Assembly (NCBI GenBank): GCA_016185465.1
Contig: JACPNO010000037.1
Span: 1 to 64,000 of the forward strand
DNA: 64,000 nucleotides
Source of the DNA: Candidatus Solibacter usitatus
GTDB taxonomy: Bacteria > Acidobacteriota > Terriglobia > Bryobacterales > Bryobacteraceae
Reading direction: 5' to 3'
Shown here piece after piece: positions 21,008 to 31,015 of this stretch. A model generated the notes under the pieces. The model worked only from the letters and a program-made list of their open reading frames with translations, had not been told where the DNA came from and did no database searches. The position numbers and the translations under genes are program-made. The stretch's first letter is position 1. The number at the start of each line of letters is the position of its first letter.

Positions 21008-21853
21008 ATGGCAGCGGTGACGCGGATCGATCGGAAGCGGTCTCAGAGCGATCGCGGCCACGCCGGGCGCCAGTCCGGCGAATTTTCCCTGCTGCAAGTC
21101 GCGCTGCCCGGCGCCAAGCCTCGCAATGCCGGCGTGTTCCTTCTCGACCCGGCCTCCGGCGAGCTCTACACCAGAATGCGCGGCGAGTGGGCGGATGTAT
21201 CCGACGCCGATGACCGCGAGCTGCTGGAACTGCTCGATTTGGATATCCGCCTGAAGGCGAAAGAGATCGGCGGCGCGGAATTTCTGCGCTCTCTCGAAGA
21301 CACGCTTTCCAACACGCTGCGGATTACGCCGCGAGAGCCGGTGGAGGTTAGCGGTTTCGCCGCCACCCTGGAACGCCTCTATGCCGAGCATGTGGAAGCC
21401 ACCACCATCGGCGAATTTGTGACCCACCTGCCCTTGTATTCGCTTGAAGCCGCGGCCGGCAAGTTCGGCGAGGATCGCGCGGTCGAGCCCGAAGGCTGGG
21501 TGCAAGCGCCCAAGCGCCTGCGTCTCACTGACAACATGTTCGTGGCGCGCGTAGTCGGCCGGTCGATGGAGCCGCGCATTGCCGATGGCAGCTTGTGCAT
21601 TTTCCGCGCCGGCGTGGTGGGGTCGCGGCAGGGCAAGCTGGTGCTGGTCGAGCGCATGGGCGTGACCGATATAGGCGCGCGCTATACGGTCAAGAAATAC
21701 ACCAGCAAGAAGGCGCCGGCGGGCAAGGGAGAGGACGCGTCGTGGCAGCACACCAAAGTCCGCCTGGAGCCGCTCAACCCCGAATTCGACGGGTTCGATC
21801 TGGAAGAAGGCACTACCCGCGTGATCGCTGAATTCGTGCAGGTGATCGATTAG
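21008..21853 (+). CDS. S24 (LexA-like) peptidase-domain protein with an unrecognised N-terminal domain
   Basis: VVGRSMEPRIADGSLCIFR nucleophile motif; no N-terminal HTH recognised. Confidence 0.7.
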   Translation: MAAVTRIDRKRSQSDRGHAGRQSGEFSLLQVALPGAKPRNAGVFLLDPASGELYTRMRGEWADVSDADDRELLELLDLDIRLKAKEIGGAEFLRSLEDTLSNTLRITPREPVEVSGFAATLERLYAEHVEATTIGEFVTHLPLYSLEAAAGKFGEDRAVEPEGWVQAPKRLRLTDNMFVARVVGRSMEPRIADGSLCIFRAGVVGSRQGKLVLVERMGVTDIGARYTVKKYTSKKAPAGKGEDASWQHTKVRLEPLNPEFDGFDLEEGTTRVIAEFVQVID

Positions 21854-22829
21854 CTTCGCCCGCCCCCTCCTGCGCTGGTACCTCAACCAGCACCGCGAGC
21901 TTCCCTGGCGTGACACCCAAGATCCCTATCGCATCCTGGTTTCCGAGATCATGCTGCAGCAGACGCGTGCGCAGACCGTGATCCCCTACTATCGCCGCTT
22001 TCTGGCGCGTTTTCCCACCGTACGGGCGCTGGCGCGCGCCGAGGAAGCCGGCGTGCTCGCCTGCTGGAGCGGGCTCGGCTACTACTCGCGGGCGCGCAAT
22101 TTGCAATCGGCCGCGCGCGAGATCGTGCGCTTGGGGAAATTTCCCCGTGAATATGACGCTCTGCGAGCCTTGCCGGGCGTGGGGCCGTACACAGCGGCGG
22201 CGGTGGCCAGCATCGCTTTTGGCGAGCCTTGCGCGGCTGTCGATGGCAACGTGCTGCGGGTGATGGCGCGCGTGACCAACGATGCCGGCGACATCGGGTC
22301 CACAGGTACTCGCGCCCGCTTGCAGGAGCAGGCGCAGGCGCTGCTCGACCTCCGTCAGCCGGGGCTGTTCAACCAGGCCATGATGGAGCTGGGAGCCACG
22401 GTCTGTGTGCCGCGTGCTCCGCTGTGCACGCAATGTCCCGTGGCTGCGGATTGCCAGGCGCGGATGGCCGGCACCGAGCGCCAGCTGCCGGTAAAGCTGC
22501 GCAAGCTCGTCGCCCGGAATATTGAGGCTTCGCTGGTGGTGGTCGAGCGCCGCGGGAAAATTTTGTTGTGGCAGCGCGAGGCGGGTGGGCGTCTGGCGGG
22601 ATTCTGGGAATTGCCGGCGTCGGAGCAGCTTGCCGGTTTGCAGCAGGCACGTACCATCGGATCGTTCCGGCACACGATCACCAACAGCCGGTTTTTATTT
22701 ACGGTGATGACGGGCAGCGTCCGCCGCGCTCCCAAGGGGTTTATGTGGCACCTGTTAGCGAGTTTGCCTGCGATCCCGCTGAGCACCAGCGCCCGCAAAG
22801 CATTGCGGGTGTATACTGGGGGCCAGTAA
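21849..22829 (+). CDS. mutY: A/G-specific adenine glycosylase; start uncertain (no ATG/GTG/TTG before the conserved N-terminus)
   Basis: LPWRDTQDPYRILVSEIMLQQTRAQTVIPYYRRF, LPGVGPYTAAAVASIAF, FeS cysteines CTQCPVAADC. Confidence 0.9.
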   Translation: MSFARPLLRWYLNQHRELPWRDTQDPYRILVSEIMLQQTRAQTVIPYYRRFLARFPTVRALARAEEAGVLACWSGLGYYSRARNLQSAAREIVRLGKFPREYDALRALPGVGPYTAAAVASIAFGEPCAAVDGNVLRVMARVTNDAGDIGSTGTRARLQEQAQALLDLRQPGLFNQAMMELGATVCVPRAPLCTQCPVAADCQARMAGTERQLPVKLRKLVARNIEASLVVVERRGKILLWQREAGGRLAGFWELPASEQLAGLQQARTIGSFRHTITNSRFLFTVMTGSVRRAPKGFMWHLLASLPAIPLSTSARKALRVYTGGQ

Positions 22830-22838
22830 GCACCCGTC

Positions 22839-23627
22839 ATGTCCCGAGCGTTGCGGGTGCTGGCAACGCTGGCTTTCGTCTCGCAAATTTGGCCCGAAGG
22901 CTCCGGGAGTACCCTGGCGCCGTCCTACTCTTCCGCCGGCATCGTCAATTCCGCCAGTAATCAAGCGCCGCTCGCGCCCAACGCCATTGCCTCGCTTTAT
23001 GGCATCAACCTGTCTTATGACACGGCCGGCGTCTCGCAGTCGGACATCGGCTCAGGCGCGCTGCCGACCGTGCTCGCCGGTGTCGCGGTATTCGTCGCCG
23101 GACTGCCCGCCCCGCTGTATTATGTTTCGCCGCTACAGATCAATTTCCTGATCCCAGCCAATCTTCGTCCCGGCGAGGTGACGGTGTTTGTCGCCAGGGA
23201 AGGCACGCGCGGCCCCTTTGCCAGGATCACGTTGTTGGACACCTCGCCGGGCCTCTACCAGGTAGACGGCGAGATCATCGTGGCCACGCACGCGGATGGC
23301 TCGCGCGTGACCCACACAGCGCCCGCATTAGGCGGCGAAGTGGTGCAGTTCTATTGCACCGGCCTGGGGCCGACCGACCCCGACGTGATCAGCGGCCAAA
23401 TTTCGCAAATAACGGCGCCCATTAAGATGCTGGCGGACCTGCGCGTCACTGTAGGAGCCGTCACCCTTGCTCCCAATCAGATTTTCTACGCCGGAGTAGC
23501 CCCCGGGTTTCCCGGGCTTTACCTCATTCAGGCACAATTGCCGGATTCGATGCCCGCCGACCCGGCAGTTCAGGTCGCGATAGCTGCGCAAATCAGCCCT
23601 CCTGCGCTTAAATTACCCGCAAAGTAA
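22839..23627 (+). CDS. Stand-alone Solibacter-type C-terminal domain protein (TIGR03437-like)
   Basis: NSASNQAPLAPNAIASLYGINLS ... VVQFYCTGLGPTDP ... GFPGLYLIQAQLP. Confidence 0.75.
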   Translation: MSRALRVLATLAFVSQIWPEGSGSTLAPSYSSAGIVNSASNQAPLAPNAIASLYGINLSYDTAGVSQSDIGSGALPTVLAGVAVFVAGLPAPLYYVSPLQINFLIPANLRPGEVTVFVAREGTRGPFARITLLDTSPGLYQVDGEIIVATHADGSRVTHTAPALGGEVVQFYCTGLGPTDPDVISGQISQITAPIKMLADLRVTVGAVTLAPNQIFYAGVAPGFPGLYLIQAQLPDSMPADPAVQVAIAAQISPPALKLPAK

Positions 23628-23659
23628 TGCTTTTCCAGACGTGTTAATCTGGAATTACT

Positions 23660-24412
23660 ATGCGGTGGGTCTTGATTCTGATTACCGCGGCCGCAACATT
23701 AGCAGCGCAAGATGCGGCGCCGCAGGCTCCCCAGTACGTGATCGAACCGGGCACCAAGGTGCCATTGAGCCTGATCAACAGCATCAGCACCAAGCATTCC
23801 TCTGAAGGAGACCGCGTCTACCTGGAAACCGTATTTCCCATCATGAACAATGGGCGTATCGTGATTCCGCCGGGCAGCTTTGTGTCGGGCACAGTCACCG
23901 AAGTGAAGCGCCCGGGCCGCATGAAGGGCCGCGGAGAACTGTTCCTGCGCTTCGATTCGCTCACCTTGCCCAACGGAGTGACGCGCGATTTTCGCGCCCG
24001 CATCGCGACCATGGATGGACGGGCGAACGAAGATTTCGATCGCAGCGAAGGAAAAATCAAGAGCGAGGGCAATAAGGGCGGCGATGCGCGCTCGGTGGGC
24101 GAAGCGACTGCCGCCGGCGCCTCGATCGGCGTGATCGCCGGCGGCGCTACCGGACACTACGGCATGGGCGCGGGTATTGGCGCAGCGGCAGGCGCAGCGG
24201 CTGGGCTCATGGGCATCCTGCTCACGCGCGGGCCGGATGCGGTGTTGGCCAAAGGAAGCACCATCGAAATGGTTCTGGATCGACCTTTGCATTTCGAGGA
24301 TGGCGAGCTCAATTTTGGCGGCAATGCTTCGTCCCGGTTTTCCGATGGCGGCGGCCCGCTGCCCAGCCAGAAGAGCGGCACCAGCCTGCCGCGCCGCCGT
24401 TATCCGTTCTAA
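23660..24412 (+). CDS. Exported protein with glycine-zipper-like segment
   Basis: Signal peptide; GTKVPLSLINSISTKHSSEGDRVYLETVFP; AGGATGHYGMGAGIGAAAGAAAGL. Confidence 0.6.
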   Translation: MRWVLILITAAATLAAQDAAPQAPQYVIEPGTKVPLSLINSISTKHSSEGDRVYLETVFPIMNNGRIVIPPGSFVSGTVTEVKRPGRMKGRGELFLRFDSLTLPNGVTRDFRARIATMDGRANEDFDRSEGKIKSEGNKGGDARSVGEATAAGASIGVIAGGATGHYGMGAGIGAAAGAAAGLMGILLTRGPDAVLAKGSTIEMVLDRPLHFEDGELNFGGNASSRFSDGGGPLPSQKSGTSLPRRRYPF

Positions 24413-24418
24413 AAAATA

Positions 24419-24475
24419 GTGGGGCAGGTCCCCGGCCTGCCGTCTAAGACCTGGCAGGTCGGGGACCTGCCCCAC
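24419..24475. repeat. Family B inverted repeat between convergent genes
   Basis: GTGGGGCAGGTCCCCGGCCTGCC-N11-GGCAGGTCGGGGACCTGCCCCAC. Confidence 0.9.
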
Positions 24476-25843
24476 TTACTTCATCCGGTTGTCGCCAATG
24501 AACCGCTGGATGAAGCGGGTGTCGAATTTTCCCGCCAGGAAATCCGGGTCAGCTAGAATTTTGCGGTGCAAAGGAATCGACGTGTGTATGCCTTCCACCA
24601 CGAACAGATCGAGGGCGCGGCGCATGCGCTGAATGGCTTCATCGCGATTGCGGCCGTGGGTGATCAGCTTGGCCACCAGCGAATCGTAGTAGGGCGGAAT
24701 GACGTAATCCGTGAAAGCCGCCGTGTCCACGCGCACGCCGATGCTGCCGGGCACATTGAACGCGGTGATCCGGCCGGGCGAGGGCGCGAACGTGTCCGGA
24801 TTTTCGGCATTCACGCGGCATTCAAGCGCGTGTCCGCCCGGCACCACGCGGTCGGCCAGGATATCGGGCAGCGATTCACCGGCGGAAATCAGAATCTGGC
24901 TCTTCACCAGATCGACTCCCGTCACCAGCTCGGTTACCGGATGCTCCACCTGTATGCGGGCGTTCACCTCGATAAAGTAGAGCTGGCCGGTTTCGTCCAT
25001 CAGGAATTCGACCGTGCCCGCGTTGGTGTAGCCTACGGCCCGGATAGCTTCGCGCAGCTTGTCGGAAATAGCCTGGCGCACTTGCGGCTTGAGCGCCGGG
25101 GAAGGCGATTCCTCCACCAGCTTCTGATGGCGGCGCTGGATGCTGCACTCGCGCTCGCCCAGGACTTCGACATTGCCGTGATGATCGGCCAGCACCTGGA
25201 ATTCAATGTGGCGCGGCCCGCGAATATATTTCTCCAGATAGATGTCGGAGGAATTGAAAGCGGCGCCGGCTTCCTGCTGAGCCTGAGCCAGGAGCGCGGC
25301 TAGCTCTGGCGCCTCATTGACGATGCGCATGCCGCGGCCGCCGCCGCCCGCCGAAGCTTTGAGAATTACGGGATAGCCGATGGACGCCGCGGTTTCGAGC
25401 GCCTCTTCCGCCGATTGAATCACGCCGCCCGATCCCGGCAGAATAGGCACGCCGGCATCATGCATAATGGCGCGGGCGCGCTCTTTGAGGCCCATCACCT
25501 GAATCACTTCCGGACGCGGTCCGATGAATTTGATGCCGGAAACCTCGCATACTTCGGCGAAGCGCGCATTCTCGCTGAGAAAGCCATAGCCGGGGTGAAT
25601 GGCGTCGACATTGGTGATTTCGGCGGCGCTGATGATGGAGGGGATATCCAGATAACTGCGAGCGCTTTTGGCGGGCCCGATGCAAATGGCTTCATCGGCG
25701 AAGCGCACCGGCAGGCTGTGCCGGTCGGCTTCGGAATAGACGGCTACAGTCTGGATGCCGAGGTCCTTGCACGCCGAAATGATGCGCAAAGCGATTTCCC
25801 CACGATTGGCGATGAGGATTTTCTTAAACGGCGCGGATCGCAA
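24476..25843 (-). CDS. accC: Acetyl-CoA carboxylase biotin carboxylase subunit
   Basis: [17 protein letters not shown] and [13 protein letters not shown] signatures. Confidence 0.96.
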   Translation of the reverse strand: MRSAPFKKILIANRGEIALRIISACKDLGIQTVAVYSEADRHSLPVRFADEAICIGPAKSARSYLDIPSIISAAEITNVDAIHPGYGFLSENARFAEVCEVSGIKFIGPRPEVIQVMGLKERARAIMHDAGVPILPGSGGVIQSAEEALETAASIGYPVILKASAGGGGRGMRIVNEAPELAALLAQAQQEAGAAFNSSDIYLEKYIRGPRHIEFQVLADHHGNVEVLGERECSIQRRHQKLVEESPSPALKPQVRQAISDKLREAIRAVGYTNAGTVEFLMDETGQLYFIEVNARIQVEHPVTELVTGVDLVKSQILISAGESLPDILADRVVPGGHALECRVNAENPDTFAPSPGRITAFNVPGSIGVRVDTAAFTDYVIPPYYDSLVAKLITHGRNRDEAIQRMRRALDLFVVEGIHTSIPLHRKILADPDFLAGKFDTRFIQRFIGDNRMK

Positions 25844-26291
25844 ACAGGCCCTCTCCGTACTCGACGGGCTGACCGTTCTGAACCAGCTTGCTTTCGATCA
25901 CCCCGGCGACGTCGGCCTCGATCTCGTTCATCAGCTTCATGGATTCGATGATGCAGAGCACTTTGCCCGGCTGCACGGCTTCGCCGATCTTCACGAAAGG
26001 CGGCGAGCCCGGCGAAGCGCTTTCGTAGAACGTGCCGACGATGGGCGATTTCACCAGAGTGGGCGCGGCTTTGGCCGGCGGCTCAGGCGGCTCCTCGGCC
26101 TTCGCAGGCGGGTTGGGAGCGGGCGCCGCCGCAGCCGGCAGCACGATCTCCCGCACGCCATTCTCTACCGTGCGGCGGATACGCACCCGGTTTTCACCCC
26201 GCTGCAATTCCAGCTCAGCTACACCGGTCTCCGAGACCAGCTGGATCAGCTCCCGAATCTCATGCAGTGTCACAACGGAATAGCTTAGCAC
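25824..26291 (-). CDS. accB: Biotin carboxyl carrier protein
   Basis: [18 protein letters not shown] biotinylation motif. Confidence 0.95.
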   Translation of the reverse strand: MLSYSVVTLHEIRELIQLVSETGVAELELQRGENRVRIRRTVENGVREIVLPAAAAPAPNPPAKAEEPPEPPAKAAPTLVKSPIVGTFYESASPGSPPFVKIGEAVQPGKVLCIIESMKLMNEIEADVAGVIESKLVQNGQPVEYGEGLFAIRAV

Positions 26292-26333
26292 CAGCGGGGG
26301 GCAGTGTGGGTCCGGGGGTGGAAACAGCAGGAA

Positions 26334-26481
26334 TCTCTCGCAGAGGCGCAGAGTCCACGGAGAAAACCAGAAACAAGAAAAGGGACAGCCTACATGTTTC
26401 GCAGACGGAGCGCGTTGACGCTACTAGAAATCTCTATGGGAAACATGCTGGCTGTCCCTTTTCTTGTTTCTGGTTTTCTCC
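26334..26481. repeat. Family D half-element followed by family C inverted repeat
   Basis: Arms 26359-26400 and 26440-26481 (42 nt, two mismatches by eye) around a 39-nt loop; right arm abuts the stop of the 26483 gene. Confidence 0.88.
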
Positions 26482-26482
26482 G

Positions 26483-27520
26483 CTAAAGAATCCGCAAGGT
26501 TTTCGGCGTCGGCGTCAGCACTTCGCAGCCGTTGTGAGTTACTACCACCGTATCCTCGATGCGGATGCCGCCGAAACCTTCCAGATACACGCCGGGCTCG
26601 ATAGTAATTGCCATGCCCGGTACGAGCATAGTGCGGTCCCGCTTGCCTAGCCTAGGCGGCTCGTGGATTTCGAGACCCAGCCCATGGCCAGTCGAATGGA
26701 CAAAGGCGCGCTCCAATCCATGCCGTCGCAGGACGCGCCGCGCGGCCCGGTCCACCACCTGGGCTTCGACACCTGCTTTCACCGCCGCGATTCCCGCCAA
26801 TTGCGCTTCGAGCACCGCGGCATACGCCCGCTTCACGCGGCTGCCTGGACGCCCCAGGAACAGCATGCGCGTCATGTCGCTGGCATATCCTTCGCACATC
26901 GCGCCCATATCCACCAGGATCAGGCTGTTGGCGCCAAACACGGCCGCCGTGGGCTGGGCGTGGGGCAATGCCGTGCGCGCGCCGGTGGCAACGATGGTTT
27001 CGAACGCTGCCCCTTCGGCGCCTAAGCGCCGCATCTGATAATCCAGCTCGGCGGCGAGATCCTTTTCCGACTTACCCACGCGCACGCCGGACACCGCCCG
27101 CTCAAAGGCTCGCGAGTTGACCAGCACCGAGTGGCGGATCAGCGCAATTTCGGCATCCGATTTGATCATGCGCTGCAGCTCGATCCAGCCTGCCACCGGT
27201 TCCGCCGAACTCTTCAGCGGCAGCCCCTCTTTCAGGGATTGGTACATCTCAAAAGTCATGCGGCTGCGCTCGAATGCCACGCGGCGGCTTTTCTTCTTGC
27301 GCAGAACCGGCAGCACGTGGCCGAGCAGCGGCCCGGTGCCTACTCGCACGCGGCAATCGGCTTCGAGGGACGCTTGAATGCGATAGCGCGGATCGGTGAA
27401 CAGGATGGCGCCGCCCGCCGAAAGCACCAGCAGCAGGCCGTTGCTTCCGGTGAATCCGCTGAGGTAGCGCACGTTGGCGGCGGAGGAGACTAGAAACGCA
27501 TCCAGTTTCTCCGCGGCCAT
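26483..27520 (-). CDS. Xaa-Pro aminopeptidase/dipeptidase, M24 family
   Basis: M24 motifs STGHGLGLEIHEPP and ITIEPGVYLEGFGGIRIEDTVVV. Confidence 0.88.
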   Translation of the reverse strand: MAAEKLDAFLVSSAANVRYLSGFTGSNGLLLVLSAGGAILFTDPRYRIQASLEADCRVRVGTGPLLGHVLPVLRKKKSRRVAFERSRMTFEMYQSLKEGLPLKSSAEPVAGWIELQRMIKSDAEIALIRHSVLVNSRAFERAVSGVRVGKSEKDLAAELDYQMRRLGAEGAAFETIVATGARTALPHAQPTAAVFGANSLILVDMGAMCEGYASDMTRMLFLGRPGSRVKRAYAAVLEAQLAGIAAVKAGVEAQVVDRAARRVLRRHGLERAFVHSTGHGLGLEIHEPPRLGKRDRTMLVPGMAITIEPGVYLEGFGGIRIEDTVVVTHNGCEVLTPTPKTLRIL

Positions 27521-27557
27521 CCTCTGCTGCAAGACACTCCGGCGCTGCCGGAAGCCG

Positions 27558-28190
27558 TTACTTGGCACGCTCAAGTTCCTGGGCCAAAAGCAGTGCACGA
27601 TCCGCCAGTTCAACCGCCTGCTGGGTTTCACTGCGATCGAGCGCCTGCCGCGATTGCTTGGTAAAAGAGCGGATGCGTTCGACGGCGCTGCGCTGATCGT
27701 TGTTGAGCGCGCGGGCGGAGAGACGGTCGACCATCTCTTCGGCCTGGCGCAGGCGTTTGTCGGTTTCTTCGATCAGCTGGCGGCGTTCGTCGGCGGGCAG
27801 CAGCGGCTCAATGCGCGGGCGCGGAGTCTCGACGGGATGGGCGACGTCGGCTGTAGCCTCCGGCGGGGTCTCCGGCTTGACTTGCGCAGCCGCGGGAGTG
27901 CGGCGGGTGCGGGGCACGCTGGGATTCACCGGCGGCGGATCGGGCAAAATGACGGGCTGTGTGGCCAGCGCTTCCGGGTCGATGGACTGCGCTTTGGGCA
28001 GCCGCACATGGGTCTGCGGAATGGACAATGGCTCGCCCATGGATTCGGCGGGGCGGGCTTCGGCTGGTGTGGGGCGAGCCGCCGAAGGCGTTGGCGGACC
28101 GGGTGTCTTGGCCTGTGGAGTGCCACGCGCCGTGCATCCGGCCAAGGCCAAGCCGAGCGATAACATCAATGAGAGAGTAATCCGTTTCAA
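27558..28190 (-). CDS. Lipoprotein, proline-rich, hypothetical
   Basis: Lipobox LGLALAGC; between pepP-like and histidine kinase genes. Confidence 0.6.
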   Translation of the reverse strand: MKRITLSLMLSLGLALAGCTARGTPQAKTPGPPTPSAARPTPAEARPAESMGEPLSIPQTHVRLPKAQSIDPEALATQPVILPDPPPVNPSVPRTRRTPAAAQVKPETPPEATADVAHPVETPRPRIEPLLPADERRQLIEETDKRLRQAEEMVDRLSARALNNDQRSAVERIRSFTKQSRQALDRSETQQAVELADRALLLAQELERAK

Positions 28191-28200
28191 TCGAGCTCCC

Positions 28201-30033
28201 TCAACTTGCAGCCGCGGCTTTGGCGAGGCTGATCACGAAAGTGGCGCCTTTCCCAGGCTCGCTGGCGAAGTCGATTGTACCATCATGCAATTGTACGATC
28301 CGAAAAGTCATTGCCAGGCCGATTCCGGAGCCTTTCTCCTTGGTGGTAAAGTACAGGCGGAATATCTTTTCCCGCAGCGCCTGCGGAATTCCGGGGCCGG
28401 AATCGGCAATGCGAATCTCGGCATTTTCGCCCATCACGGCCGATTCGAACCGCAGCCGCCCGCCGGCGGGCATGGCTTCCACCGCGTTCATGACGATGTT
28501 GAGGATAGCCTGCTTCAGCAAGTCGCGGTCCACGCGAATCGAAGCTCCCTCGGTGCGCTGTTCCACCGAGACTTCAATGCCCGCTGCTTCGGCCAGCGGC
28601 CTGGCGAGTGAAACAATCTCTGCCACGAAGCTTTCGAGCGGCACTTCCACCAGGTGCAGAGCTACGGGCCGGTTGAAATCCAAGAATGTTTTTACGACGC
28701 GGTCCAGGCGGACAATTTCGCTCGCAATAATATCCATTTGCGGAGCCAGATCGGTCGAACCTTGCGCCAGTTTCAGGCGCGCCAGCTCGACGTGGGTGAG
28801 GATGGCGTTCAGCGGGTTTTTGACTTCGTGAGCGACGCCGGCGGTGATGCGTCCGATGGCTTCCAGGCGGTTGGCGGTTTGCAGTTGACGCCCCAGCTGC
28901 CGGGTGGCTTCGGGATCGCGCAGGCGCACCATCAGGGCGGCGCCGGAGCCGAGACCGTCGCCGGTCTCGACCGAGAGCAAGGCCTGGAAGGGATCGCCGG
29001 CGTTATCGCGCGGCATCGGCACGCGCAGATTGCGGATGGCGCGTCCCGATCCGGCGGCCTCTTCGAGCAAGAGACCTACGGAAGTTGACGGCGGGAAGAC
29101 TTCGGCGAGCGACTTGCCCAGCAGATCGTCGCGGTCGCGCCCCAGGAATTTTCGCACCGCGCCGGCGGCAACGACCAAACGGCGATCGCGGCCGAAGATG
29201 AGTACGGCATCTTCAAGCTCGGCCATGAGGCGTTCGAAATTCCCGCGCAAATCGGAAACCTGATACTGCGCGCCGCGCAATTGCTGGCCCAGCAGGCTCA
29301 CCTTGGAGGCTACGACGTGGAACTCGTCCTCAGAGGAAGCCGGCGCCGGAACCGCCTCCGGAAACTCGAACTGGCCGCTGGCGAGAAGGTCGAGCATGCG
29401 TCCCAACTTACCGAGTGGACGGTAGGCGATAGTCGAAAAAAGAAATGCCGCCACGATGGCGCCGCCCAGCAGCGCGGCGGAAATTTCGGCGTGGGAGAGC
29501 AGCGTGGGCGTGATGTCCTTGCGGATCAGCCCGGTATAGACCACGACACGAACGTAGAGCACCGGCGCCCGGTCCCCCGATGCGGCCAGCGCCTGGTAGA
29601 GCTGATAGTTCTGCGGATCTCCCCACAATACCCGCAGTTTGTCCACGAATCGCCCTTCCACCAGCGGCCGAAAGTCCTTGTACTGCCCAAATTGCTGCAG
29701 CGTGCGGCTGGGATCGCTGCTGGCCAGAATATTGCCGCTGGTATCGCACACCGAAATCTCCAGCAGCGACGATTTGGTGCCTGCCATGATATCCAGCAGC
29801 TGGCCGGGCAGATCGGGATCCTTCAGCACCGCATCCTGGAACGACAGGGTGAGATCGCGATTCAAATTGCGCCGGACAACATCGACGGCGGCGCGTTTGA
29901 AGTACTCGGCGCGCTCAAGGGTAGATTCGAATTGGGTGGAAATCTCGCGCGCCAAATCCAGGCCGGAGACGATGCCCACAATCAGGCCCATCACCACCAC
30001 CGACAATAGCGTGAGGCGCGCCCGCAGACTCAT
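28201..30033 (-). CDS. Sensor histidine kinase with periplasmic sensor and PAS domains
   Basis: GRITAGVAHEVKNPLNAILTHVEL H-box; GSGIGLAMTFRIVQLHDG. Confidence 0.92.
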   Translation of the reverse strand: MSLRARLTLLSVVVMGLIVGIVSGLDLAREISTQFESTLERAEYFKRAAVDVVRRNLNRDLTLSFQDAVLKDPDLPGQLLDIMAGTKSSLLEISVCDTSGNILASSDPSRTLQQFGQYKDFRPLVEGRFVDKLRVLWGDPQNYQLYQALAASGDRAPVLYVRVVVYTGLIRKDITPTLLSHAEISAALLGGAIVAAFLFSTIAYRPLGKLGRMLDLLASGQFEFPEAVPAPASSEDEFHVVASKVSLLGQQLRGAQYQVSDLRGNFERLMAELEDAVLIFGRDRRLVVAAGAVRKFLGRDRDDLLGKSLAEVFPPSTSVGLLLEEAAGSGRAIRNLRVPMPRDNAGDPFQALLSVETGDGLGSGAALMVRLRDPEATRQLGRQLQTANRLEAIGRITAGVAHEVKNPLNAILTHVELARLKLAQGSTDLAPQMDIIASEIVRLDRVVKTFLDFNRPVALHLVEVPLESFVAEIVSLARPLAEAAGIEVSVEQRTEGASIRVDRDLLKQAILNIVMNAVEAMPAGGRLRFESAVMGENAEIRIADSGPGIPQALREKIFRLYFTTKEKGSGIGLAMTFRIVQLHDGTIDFASEPGKGATFVISLAKAAAAS

Positions 30034-30043
30034 GGAAGCATCA

Positions 30044-31015
30044 TCAGCCGGGCAACAGCAGCAGCTTGCCCGCCGTGGCGCGGCTTTCCAGATCGCGATG
30101 GGCCTGCGCCGCGTCCGCCATTTTGTAGGTGCGATCGATCTGTAATTTCAGCTTACCGGAAGCGATCCATCCCAAAACATCGCCGGCCCGCCAAAGCAGC
30201 TCCTCGCGCGTCGCGCAATGGTGGCCGAGCGAAGGCCGTGTGAGAAACAGCGACCCCTTGGGGTTGAGGATATTGGGATCGATGGGCGCGACAGGACCGC
30301 TGGATTGGCCGAATAGCACCATCATGCCGCGGGGACGAATGCAATTAAGGCCTTTCAGAAACGTGGTGGCGCCGACCGAATCGTAGATGACGTCCACACC
30401 GCGGCCGCCGGTGAGGCGCTTCACCTCGGCTTCGAAATCCTGCTTGGTGTAGAAAATCACTTCGTCGATTCCCGCCGCGCGCGCCAGCGCCGCCTTGGCT
30501 TCGGTGGAGACGGTTCCGAACACACGCGCGCCCAGCATTTTTGCCATTTGCACGATGAGACGCCCGGCGCCACCGGCAGCAGCGTGCACCAGGCAGGTGT
30601 CGCCGGCTTTCAGCGGAAAAGTCGAGTGGGTCAGATAATGCGCAGTCATTCCCTGCAGTATGGCGGCGGCAGCCGTTTTCGAATCGGTGCCTTCGGGAAT
30701 CTTGACCAGTTGCGCCGCGGGAACCACGGCGTATTCGGCGTAGGAGCCGCGAGTCATGGCCCAAGCTACGCGGTCTCCCGGCTGGATTCCGGCGGTATCG
30801 GGGCCGATGGTGTCCACCACTCCGGCGCCTTCCATGCCCAAAGTGATAGGCAGGTCTGCTTTGTAGAGGCCGGTGCGAAAATATACGTCGATGAAATTTA
30901 CCCCGGCCGCGGCCACCTTGATACGCGCCTGGTGCGGACCCGGCTCGGGCGTCGCAATATCGCCGTACTCCATCTTCTCGGGGCCGCCGCACTCTTTTAC
31001 CTGAATGGCCTTCAT
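30044..31015 (-). CDS. Quinone oxidoreductase, zinc-type MDR superfamily
   Basis: MKAIQVKECGGPEKMEYGD; AAAGGAGRLIVQMAKMLGARVFGTVS. Confidence 0.9.
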   Translation of the reverse strand: MKAIQVKECGGPEKMEYGDIATPEPGPHQARIKVAAAGVNFIDVYFRTGLYKADLPITLGMEGAGVVDTIGPDTAGIQPGDRVAWAMTRGSYAEYAVVPAAQLVKIPEGTDSKTAAAAILQGMTAHYLTHSTFPLKAGDTCLVHAAAGGAGRLIVQMAKMLGARVFGTVSTEAKAALARAAGIDEVIFYTKQDFEAEVKRLTGGRGVDVIYDSVGATTFLKGLNCIRPRGMMVLFGQSSGPVAPIDPNILNPKGSLFLTRPSLGHHCATREELLWRAGDVLGWIASGKLKLQIDRTYKMADAAQAHRDLESRATAGKLLLLPG

